This document shows positions 55,439-61,393 of a DNA stretch of 61,393 bases, in pieces; position 1 is the stretch's first letter, and every line of letters begins with the position of its first letter. This stretch comes from an uncultured Acidobacteriaceae bacterium (GTDB lineage: Bacteria; Acidobacteriota; Terriglobia; Terriglobales; Acidobacteriaceae), in assembly GCA_903911925.1 (NCBI GenBank), contig CAIWFH010000140.1:1-61393 (forward strand), read 5' to 3'. The translations under genes and the position numbers were made by a program. The notes under the pieces were generated by a model. That model was not told the DNA's origin. It searched no databases and worked only from the letters and a program-made list of their open reading frames with translations.

Positions 55439-56029
55439 TTACACCCTGTCCTTCACCACCAGTGCGGGTGCCCCATCCTTCGCGTATTTTGCGAAGGGTG
55501 GGCTGCACAAAGGCCCACTCATCAGCATTCGGTTCGCTTCCCGTCTCCGCGCTGTCCATTCCGACTCGATCTCGACCGTCCCGATCTTCCCAGTCGCGAT
55601 ATGCAGGAAACTCGACCACGGCCATTCTTCCGGTTTCTCAACCAACCCGCGCCGGACCGGGTTACTGTGCATGTACTGGAGTTTCTCTACCCGCTTCAAC
55701 TCATTGTGCACATTGAAGTCATAGTAGCGCCGCTGCCAGAACTGGTCCTCCGCTTTCACTTTCAACTTTCGTGAGGTTCCCTGTTTCAACACCTGCAAGG
55801 CCACGGAGAGCGGGGAGATCAAGGGCTCCCCGACCAGTAGATGTATGTGTTCCGGCATCAACACGTATCCGGCAACTACGAACCGGTAGCGGCGGCGGAC
55901 GGACTCAAGTTCGTGCTCGAAAACCTCGTAACCGGTCCCTTCGCCCAGCAGGGGCTGCCTTCGATAGCAACTGAAGGTGAGGAAATGAAAGCCACCGGTC
56001 TTTTGGTAGCGGATTAGGTCCTTGGGCAT
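55439..56029 (-). CDS. REP-associated tyrosine transposase (Y1_Tnp, RAYT), intact
   Basis: The 196-residue protein has the HUH motif in MPEHIHLLVGEP, the RAYT block QFWQRRYYDFNVHNELK, and the catalytic tyrosine in LQYMHSNPVRRGLV, followed by EEWPWSSF. RAYTs process REP hairpins in bacteria and are thought to spread them. The last about 30 residues are read from a REP hairpin (55465-55508), so the family element forms the end of the gene. REP copies lie on both sides. No other transposon gene is near. Confidence 0.93.
   Translation of the reverse strand: MPKDLIRYQKTGGFHFLTFSCYRRQPLLGEGTGYEVFEHELESVRRRYRFVVAGYVLMPEHIHLLVGEPLISPLSVALQVLKQGTSRKLKVKAEDQFWQRRYYDFNVHNELKRVEKLQYMHSNPVRRGLVEKPEEWPWSSFLHIATGKIGTVEIESEWTARRREANRMLMSGPLCSPPFAKYAKDGAPALVVKDRV
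55465..55508. repeat. REP hairpin inside the 3' end of the RAYT gene
   Basis: GGGTGCCCCATCCTTCGC and GCGAAGGGTGGG, the same REP family, read as part of the RAYT coding frame. Confidence 0.85.
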
Positions 56030-56070
56030 GGCGTAAGAATTCTATACCGGATGAGCGAAAGGGGATGTTT

Positions 56071-56392
56071 GTGGTCTCCCACCCTTTCCGCAAAAAGCCG
56101 CGGAAAGGATGGGGCACCCGCCGCCTGTGGTTCGGTCAGCGTTTGCAAAGCTATGGGTGGGCCATCCGGCCATTCGCGGGTGGATTGGAAGGGGGAGGAT
56201 GGATGTTTGTGGTCTCCCACCCTTTCCGCAAAAAGCCGCGGAAAGGATGGGGCACCCGGCTCTGTGGGTCGGTTAGCTTGGGCAAAGCGAAGGGTGGGCC
56301 ATCCGGCCATTCGTGGGTGGATTGGAAGGGGGAGGATGGAGTTCGTGGTCTCCCCTTCTTTCCGCAAAGACCGCGGAAAGAATGGGCACCCG
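56071..56392. repeat. Tandem array of three REP hairpins with a 137-base unit
   Basis: REP hairpins at 56071-56119, 56209-56258 and 56345-56392 share GTGGTCTCCC, the CTTTCCGCAAA stem and GGGCACCCG. Spacers between them repeat GGGCCATCCGGCCATTCG and GGATTGGAAGGGGGAGGATG, giving near-identical units of 138 and 136 bases. The third copy is the most diverged. Confidence 0.9.
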
Positions 56393-56403
56393 CCGCCTGA
56401 TGT

Positions 56404-56452
56404 CGTACTGTCATCCCTGGTCCCCAACCGCGAGGGACCGGGGGCACCCTCA
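56404..56452. repeat. Hairpin repeat GGTCCC/GGGACC, second copy
   Basis: CGTACTGTCATCCCTGGTCC then CCAACCGCGAGGGACCG and the tail CACCCTCA, matching 54864-54911. Confidence 0.8.
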
Positions 56453-56470
56453 CCTCGGCCAGCCTCCGGC

Positions 56471-56513
56471 AAAAATTAAAAGGCCCAGCGCCGGGATTGC
56501 CGGGACTGGGCCT
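56471..56513 (-). terminator. Rho-independent terminator of the sigma/anti-sigma operon
   Basis: Reading on the minus strand, AGGCCCAG and CTGGGCCT form a stem with an inner GGCAATCCCGGC part, followed by TTTTAATTTTT. It is 29 bases beyond the anti-sigma stop. Confidence 0.88.
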
Positions 56514-56541
56514 GAGGTATTTCTGCTGCCTGTTGCCTTTC

Positions 56542-57225
56542 CTACCCCCGCACGGAAACACCGGAGAAGGAGAGGACCGCCAATCCGCGGACCGGCTGGC
56601 CGAAGCGGCGTGCCGGCTCAAAGACGCTCCAAAGCAGCATGTTCTCAACCTGCATGCGGGTGGCCTCGTCTGTGGGACCACTGACGATGCGATAGTCGTA
56701 GACCAGGCCCGCGCCGTTGACATAGGCCTCAACCACTACCGAGCCGGAGATGGCTCCTAGTTGGCTGCTGCCTGCGCCGGGCGACAGATAAAGAAGATGC
56801 GGACCGGTCGCCATTCCCAGCGGCTCATCCGGATTGGCCCGCGCCGACTCAGGCTGGGCAAACATGGTGACCAGCACAATGACCGTTCCCATCAGCAGCA
56901 CCGCGCTGGCCAGGCCTGCCGATGCCTGCAGCAGGAAGGGGCCTACCGTGTTCTTCCAGGCCATGGTGAGCCCGTGGAATGCGCCCTGGCGCTTGCGCGC
57001 CCGCTCCTGGCTTACCGCTACCTTAATCCGCAACAACAGGTCTTCCGGTTCCGCGACCGGGCCCAATGCAGCCAGCGACGACTGCATCTGCCGCAACGAG
57101 GCCCATTCGGCGGCACACTCCCGGCAGTTGTCCAGGTGAGCGGCAATACTCTGCATCTCATGTCCGGTCAGCCGGCCGTCCAAATACTCCGAAAATCTTG
57201 CCTGCATGGTGCTGCAGCCGTTCAT
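56542..57225 (-). CDS. Membrane anti-sigma factor with zinc finger and TonB-like tail
   Basis: The 227-residue protein has an N-terminal zinc-binding anti-sigma motif (HLDNCRECAAEW, the H-x3-C-x2-C form), one membrane segment (LASAVLLMGTVIVLVTMFA) and a periplasmic end in which VVVEAYVNGAGLVYDYRIV resembles TonB C-terminal folds. It should hold the upstream sigma factor at the membrane until a signal comes. It overlaps the sigma gene as ATGA and has a strong GAGGAGG site. Confidence 0.92.
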   Translation of the reverse strand: MNGCSTMQARFSEYLDGRLTGHEMQSIAAHLDNCRECAAEWASLRQMQSSLAALGPVAEPEDLLLRIKVAVSQERARKRQGAFHGLTMAWKNTVGPFLLQASAGLASAVLLMGTVIVLVTMFAQPESARANPDEPLGMATGPHLLYLSPGAGSSQLGAISGSVVVEAYVNGAGLVYDYRIVSGPTDEATRMQVENMLLWSVFEPARRFGQPVRGLAVLSFSGVSVRG

Positions 57226-57911
57226 TGTGCCTCCTCTCCCAGGGGCAACTCGAATCCAGTACGCGCGGCAGAGGGCGTTTGTTCCGGGGCGGTAAGGATC
57301 GCTTTTAAGGCGGCGCGTCCACGCACCAGCCGCGACTTGACCGTACCCAGGTTCACGCCCTGCATCTCCGCTACTTCCTCATAAACAAAGCCTTCAATAT
57401 CGCGCAAGATCAGGGTTGTCCGGAACGGTTCCGGCACCTGATTCAGCGCTGCTTCAACACGGGCCCGGTTTTCTTCATGCACGGCCATCTCGTAGGGAGA
57501 TTCGGCGGGATCAACCAGGACATCTACCAGGCGCATGGGCTGGCCAGATTCCGTATCCGCCATTTCCTGTTCAATGGCTACTTCCTGCTGCTTGTGCCGC
57601 ATCCACCAGCGACGCCGGTTTGAGGCCTCATGCAGGGCGATTCGATAAATCCAGGTTCGCAGCGACGACTCGCCGTGAAAACTGCCAACGCCCCTGAAGA
57701 CCTTGACGAAGACTTCCTGGGCCATGTCGGCGGCATCGGCGCGGTCTTGCACAGTACGCGCCAGCAGGGAGTAAATCGGTTGGTGGTAGCGCGCTATCAG
57801 CCACGCGAACGCCTCTTCGGAACCGGCTCGAAGTTCATCGACGAGAGCCGCCTCTTCAGATTGGAGCGTCAGCGCACTGGCAAGATTGCCCATGGTGAGG
57901 TCCGCCTGCAT
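57222..57911 (-). CDS. ECF RNA polymerase sigma factor (RpoE type)
   Basis: The 229-residue protein shows region 2 (ADAADMAQEVFVKVFRGVG, RTWIYRIALHEASNRRR) and region 4 (LRDIEGFVYEEVAEMQG, VNLGTVKSRLVRGRAALK). It is paired with the anti-sigma gene and probably regulates envelope stress genes and its own promoter. An alternative start at 57893 (MGNLASAL) is possible; both lack a strong ribosome site. Confidence 0.95.
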   Translation of the reverse strand: MQADLTMGNLASALTLQSEEAALVDELRAGSEEAFAWLIARYHQPIYSLLARTVQDRADAADMAQEVFVKVFRGVGSFHGESSLRTWIYRIALHEASNRRRWWMRHKQQEVAIEQEMADTESGQPMRLVDVLVDPAESPYEMAVHEENRARVEAALNQVPEPFRTTLILRDIEGFVYEEVAEMQGVNLGTVKSRLVRGRAALKAILTAPEQTPSAARTGFELPLGEEAQ

Positions 57912-57936
57912 TCAGAGTCCTCCCACGTTAACGCAG

Positions 57937-57970
57937 ATTGCACACGGTTGGCACGTCCAAAATTGCACAC
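57937..57970. promoter_or_regulatory. Direct repeat ATTGCACAC upstream of the sigma operon
   Basis: ATTGCACAC occurs at 57937-57945 and 57962-57970, 25 bases apart start to start. On the minus strand they read GTGTGCAAT twice before the sigma gene. It could be a binding site in the promoter; no partner protein is known. Confidence 0.5.
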
Positions 57971-58180
57971 ACCGAACGGTTAAGTGCCTGCTGCGCCCAC
58001 TCGCCCCAGCGGTTATACGGCCGCCAGGAATCCAATTCTCGAACGGAGTGCGCGGGATGCGAAACAGCGGCCACTTGCCGAATGTCCCGCGCGCTCTATT
58101 GTCTTAGACACCGGAGACCCCCTAAAGTGTTCCCGGTCACGGGTGAGTTGAAAGCAAGGCCAGGAGTACCGGGATGCGGT

Positions 58181-59131
58181 TCAAGGGATAAAAACGACCC
58201 TGCGGCCCTTTTCAACGCGGTTCCAGGCGGTTTCAACCTGGGCAAGCGGGACGGGTTCGACATCGATATTGAGCCCGGCGGCCGCGGCCAGGGAAAACAG
58301 CGCCGGGAGGGCCGCAAAGATCACGTCAAGACGGGCCGAGCCGAATCCGCTGCCCAACAGGGTCAGATCGACGCTGCGCAGAACTCCCCCGGGAAGGCTG
58401 ATGGTTCTTCCGGCGCTCTCGCCGACCTCAACAAGGCGAGTGGGGCGGGTGGCTCCAGGCCGGAACCCGCGGGCCAGGGCCTCCAGCAACAACTCCGTGG
58501 GCCGGCCCCAAAGGTAGTCGATCACCACGTCAATGCCATTCGCGGCCTCGGCGGCAAAGGCATCCCGGACTGCATCTTCCGATTGGCCCAGAGCAATGAC
58601 GGCATCCACCTGCGCTGCAGAGATGGCCTCGACGTTGCGGCCAACGCCTATGACGCGTTTGGCGCCCAGATGGCGCGCCACCTGGATGGCCAATTGGCCG
58701 GCCACGCCGGTGGCTCCCATGATCAGGACGGTTTCCCCTTGCTTGAGCTTTGCGCGCTCGGTCATTGAAATCCACGCCGACATTCCGGGGTTGGCGATTG
58801 CCGCTGCATGCGCATCGTCGATGCCGTCGGGCAGGGGAACGGTCATGGAAGGGCGAACGACCGTGTGTTCAGCCATGGAGCCGAACGGGGAACGGGAAAA
58901 TGCAAAATAAACGCGGCTGCCGTCCTCGAGCGTTCCGACGCCGTCCACGCCGGGAATGACGGGGACCACGCCGTCGCTCGAATAGTGGCTTCCGCTGGCC
59001 CGGGACTTGACGATGGGATGGAGTCCGGCGGCTCGAACCCGGATCGGGATCTCATTTTCTTCGGGAGATGGGTCTGTAAACGGTTGATATTTTGGCGGTT
59101 GACCTAAGACGTTGACGACGGCGGCATTCAA
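58181..59131 (-). CDS. Quinone-oxidoreductase-like MDR family enzyme
   Basis: The 316-residue protein is an MDR oxidoreductase without the zinc cysteines: PVIPGVDGVGTLEDGSRVYF, ANPGMSAWISMTERAKL and the NADPH loop VLIMGATGVAGQLAIQVARH. Such enzymes reduce quinones or conjugated carbonyls. The start is a TTG at 59131 with AAGGAGGG eight bases before it. It diverges from a TetR gene with a shared palindrome between, so the regulator likely controls it. Confidence 0.9.
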   Translation of the reverse strand: MNAAVVNVLGQPPKYQPFTDPSPEENEIPIRVRAAGLHPIVKSRASGSHYSSDGVVPVIPGVDGVGTLEDGSRVYFAFSRSPFGSMAEHTVVRPSMTVPLPDGIDDAHAAAIANPGMSAWISMTERAKLKQGETVLIMGATGVAGQLAIQVARHLGAKRVIGVGRNVEAISAAQVDAVIALGQSEDAVRDAFAAEAANGIDVVIDYLWGRPTELLLEALARGFRPGATRPTRLVEVGESAGRTISLPGGVLRSVDLTLLGSGFGSARLDVIFAALPALFSLAAAAGLNIDVEPVPLAQVETAWNRVEKGRRVVFIP

Positions 59132-59150
59132 GGGGAAGGCCCTCCTTAAC

Positions 59151-59168
59151 TAAGTTAAATTCAACTTA
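59151..59168. promoter_or_regulatory. Palindromic operator between the MDR and TetR genes
   Basis: TAAGTTAAATTCAACTTA is an 18-base palindrome with one mismatched pair, in a 55-base divergent spacer rich in GTTAA words. A TetR dimer site is the natural reading. Confidence 0.75.
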
Positions 59169-59185
59169 ACATTGTTAAATAAAAA

Positions 59186-59860
59186 ATGCTAGACTTTTTT
59201 ATGCCTCTCGATCAGCAGCTCATCCTTAATCATGCGTTCGCCATTCTCAACGAGGTTGGCCTGGAGAGATTGACCCTGAGACGCCTGGCTTCGCGTCTCG
59301 GGGTGCAGGCCCCGGCCATTTACTGGCATTTCAAAAACAAGCAGGAACTGCTGGATTACATGGCCACGCAGGTTTTTCGCGAGGCGCTTCAGGAAGCTCC
59401 TCCCTTCGACGCGCAACAGACGTGGCAGGATTGGGCTCGGGAGTATTGCCTTGGCTTGCGGGCCACGCTTCTTCGCTACCGGGAGGGCGCAAAGATGTTC
59501 AGCGGCACGTACCTGATGGACAATGCTCTCTACGCGGGAATGGATGCGAGTTTGCGGAAGCTGGCCAGCGCCGGGTTCGGCATCCGGCAGTCGGTGGTCG
59601 GGCTCAGCACTCTTTATTGCTTTACGGTGGGTTTTGTCATCGAGGAACAGGCCGCTATGCTGGCGCCGGGCGAGCGGAATCCGCAGTACGATCTGGCCCA
59701 GCGGCAGGCTCGAATCGACAAGGAAGAATATCCTCTGGCCTACGCGGCCGGGGAGGTCTTCTTTACCGGACACGATGCCCGATTTTTGGAAGGCGTGAAC
59801 CTGACGATTGCAGGAATCGCCGCATCCGAGCCGTTGGCAGGCGGGGGTTTGACGAAATAA
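59186..59860 (+). CDS. TetR/AcrR-family transcriptional regulator
   Basis: The 224-residue protein has the TetR HTH at the N terminus: LNHAFAILNEVGLERLTLRRL, cut here as LTLRRLASRLGVQAPAIYWH, then FKNKQELLDYM. The long helical ligand domain follows (YLMDNALYAGMDASLRKLAS). A start at 59201 (MPLDQQ) fits the family slightly better than 59186. It likely represses itself and the divergent MDR gene. Confidence 0.93.
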   Translation: MLDFFMPLDQQLILNHAFAILNEVGLERLTLRRLASRLGVQAPAIYWHFKNKQELLDYMATQVFREALQEAPPFDAQQTWQDWAREYCLGLRATLLRYREGAKMFSGTYLMDNALYAGMDASLRKLASAGFGIRQSVVGLSTLYCFTVGFVIEEQAAMLAPGERNPQYDLAQRQARIDKEEYPLAYAAGEVFFTGHDARFLEGVNLTIAGIAASEPLAGGGLTK

Positions 59861-59903
59861 GCCCTAGCGGAGACAATAGGGAAGTTACATCCCTGTAGCA
59901 CGT

Positions 59904-59979
59904 GGGCCTGTGGCGCAGCTGGGAGCGCGCTTCCATGGCATGGAAGAGGTCGTCGGTTCGATCCCGACCAGGTCCACCA
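59904..59979 (+). tRNA. tRNA-Ala (anticodon GGC)
   Basis: A 76-base cloverleaf: acceptor GGGCCTG pairs with CAGGTCC, the anticodon stem CTTCC/GGAAG encloses ATGGCAT with anticodon GGC, the T arm reads GTCGGTTCGATCCCGAC, and CCA is encoded. An integrase gene starts its 3' end six bases away, pointing at it. Confidence 0.95.
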
Positions 59980-59984
59980 TAAAA

Positions 59985-61355
59985 TCAACAACTTACAGCA
60001 ACTCCTTCCTCCGGTTTGGTAGCATTTGGTAGCAAATTACCAAAACCTATTTCCAAGACCGGTGCAAACACCGTTCGTTTTCCTTCTCTCTCCCGGCTTG
60101 CAACAGGGACTTCTACGACTACGACTTCGGCAGGAACCGATAATCCGCCTCTCGCGGTGATCGGCGCACGAGTTTTGCGCTTCGCCACCGAGGATTCTGC
60201 TCCGTCACCGGCCAAAGACTTGACCTTCGTCTTCAACTCGCGATGGATCGAATTGACCGTCGCCTGCACGCTCGCGGGAATTTCCTGCATGTAGACATCG
60301 GCCGTGGTCGCTGTGCGGGAATGCCGAAGCACGCCTTGCACATCCTTTACTGTGCCCTTCTTCTGGGCCAGAGTCGCAATCGTTCTCCGTATCACCTGGA
60401 AAGTCAGTTTCGGCAGCCCCAGGTCCTTGGCCAACTTGTGCAGAACCCGCTTGCGATAGTTGTCCGTGTCAAGAAAGCCTCCGTCTTGGTTCGGGAAGAT
60501 GAAAGCTTCCGGTGACGAATCCGGCGACTGCTGTCTCCACGCGGCGAGTCCAGCAGCCAGATCCTTTGGCAGATGGACCGTAGCGAGGCTTCGCTTGGTT
60601 TTGCCCCAGGGACGGATTTTCCCCTTATAGACAGTTTCCGTGACCTTCATGGAAGAAGCCTCCTGGTTGAAGCATTTCCACTTGAGTCCGAACAGTTCGC
60701 TGGGACGGAGTGCGTTTGTCATGTCAAGTTCGAGTAGAAGACGGTCCCGCATATTCAACTCCGACAGTGCCTTCCTCAACTGATTCCATGTCAAGGTCGT
60801 CTTATCGGTTTCTCGCAGTTGAGTGGGAACCCTCACCTTACGCCCAGGGTCTTTCGCAAGAAAGTCCTGATCTGCTGCCTCGGCAAAGATGTCCCGCATA
60901 TAGGCCCGCATCTGAAGCACTCTGTCCTTGGATCGGGTTTTCGCCAGCTTGTTGAGGTGTATCTGCAATGTGAATTTGTCGAAGTTCTCCAGCGGGACAT
61001 CCTCAAATTCTTCGATGAGATCCTGCTGGATCAGCAACTTCTTCACCTTCGCAGTTTCTTCTTTCCACTGCGCTTCCTTCAGCGGAAAGAAGCGGTTGCG
61101 AACGAACCACCCGAAGGTAACGGAACCGTCACTCATGGTTCTGTTCCCGGAGGATTGTCCGGTCAGTTTGGTAATTTCCCGCTCCAGTGCTTCCCGCGCC
61201 TCAAACTTTGTGAGTTGCGCTTTGGGGCCGAGAACGACTGGAACAATGCTGGTCTTGGGTTGGCTGCTCGTGGGATCAAGCACAGTCCGGCGAAAGTACC
61301 CGTACCACTTCTTCCCGCGAGCCACTACCCATCCCTTCTGGTGCGACTTGCCCAT
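59985..61355 (-). CDS. Tyrosine-type site-specific integrase
   Basis: The 456-residue recombinase has a core-binding part (LENFDKFTLQIHLNKLAK, then RAYMRDIFAEAADQDFLAKD) and a catalytic part with Arg in NALRPSELFGLKW, Arg in VIRRTIATLAQ, His in LRHSRTAT and the nucleophile Tyr in DVYMQE. The usual first His of the H-x-x-R box is Gln here. A 70-residue tail after the tyrosine is longer than normal. The gene ends five bases from tRNA-Ala, the usual position of an island integrase. ATG at 61355 has a GAGG site. Confidence 0.93.
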   Translation of the reverse strand: MGKSHQKGWVVARGKKWYGYFRRTVLDPTSSQPKTSIVPVVLGPKAQLTKFEAREALEREITKLTGQSSGNRTMSDGSVTFGWFVRNRFFPLKEAQWKEETAKVKKLLIQQDLIEEFEDVPLENFDKFTLQIHLNKLAKTRSKDRVLQMRAYMRDIFAEAADQDFLAKDPGRKVRVPTQLRETDKTTLTWNQLRKALSELNMRDRLLLELDMTNALRPSELFGLKWKCFNQEASSMKVTETVYKGKIRPWGKTKRSLATVHLPKDLAAGLAAWRQQSPDSSPEAFIFPNQDGGFLDTDNYRKRVLHKLAKDLGLPKLTFQVIRRTIATLAQKKGTVKDVQGVLRHSRTATTADVYMQEIPASVQATVNSIHRELKTKVKSLAGDGAESSVAKRKTRAPITARGGLSVPAEVVVVEVPVASREREGKRTVFAPVLEIGFGNLLPNATKPEEGVAVSC

Positions 61356-61393
61356 CGATTCCTCAATTTCTGTGGGGGAACGAGCAGGCTGCC

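Noticed and set aside
56071..56392. CRISPR-like array
   Set aside because: Units are 137 bases with conserved spacers and hairpins, not short repeats with unique spacers, and no cas gene is near.

Overview
The window is a GC-rich chromosomal segment that most resembles a member of the Acidobacteriota. The best evidence is a pair of secreted von Willebrand proteins of the kind known as the 'VWFA-related Acidobacterial domain', plus Tat-exported sugar-active enzymes, many secreted TPR and beta-propeller proteins, and intergenic DNA full of short dispersed repeats. No phage structural genes, rRNA or CRISPR array are present. All family assignments come from reading motifs; no database search was run.

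Layout. 1-5.7 kb: the 3' end of an acidic-motif protein open to the window edge, then a leftward block with fabI, murI, a two-gene module (small protein plus Rossmann-like protein) coupled to murI, and overlapping GerMN, amidase and DUF1015 genes. 5.9-16 kb: two VWFA proteins, a repeat-rich gap with a broken REP-type transposase, a large TPR protein, a creatininase homologue, a PQQ-type propeller and a nitrilase-fold hydrolase. 16-21 kb: a GH105 hydrolase, an orphan sugar-binding lipoprotein, dGTPase-Smr and a vapBC pair with repeated operator-like motifs. 21-29 kb: a phospholipid operon (psd, pssA, asd-like), tsaB-rimI with repeats inside rimI, an MFS exporter and a trans-sulfuration enzyme. 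29-31 kb: a GIY-YIG cassette between inverted repeats and a GH43 gene between direct copies of the same repeat. 31-45 kb: a large unknown membrane protein, an OmpA protein, purH, rhomboid, aldo/keto reductase, XRE regulator, GH5-like enzyme, FtsX permease, RodZ-like protein and metK. 45-54.7 kb: carbonic anhydrase, HAD phosphatase, then an AsmA-lepB-lepB-lepB-rnc block and a secreted TPR protein. 54.7-58 kb: an intact REP-associated transposase beside a tandem array of its putative REP hairpins, then an ECF sigma/anti-sigma pair. 58-61.4 kb: a TetR/oxidoreductase divergent pair, tRNA-Ala(GGC) and a tyrosine integrase pointing at the tRNA, which suggests a genomic island continuing past the right edge.

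Most of the core genes are ordinary housekeeping. The distinctive content is the mobile and repeat layer: at least five repeat families (REP hairpins with a RAYT, a 'cgactgaagtcg' family that has entered rimI in frame, GIY-YIG-flanking repeats, a long dispersed element sharing one conserved end, and operator-like iterons at vapBC). The best candidates for undescribed biology are the small-protein/Rossmann module at murI, the GIY-YIG inverted-repeat cassette, and the 771-residue membrane protein.
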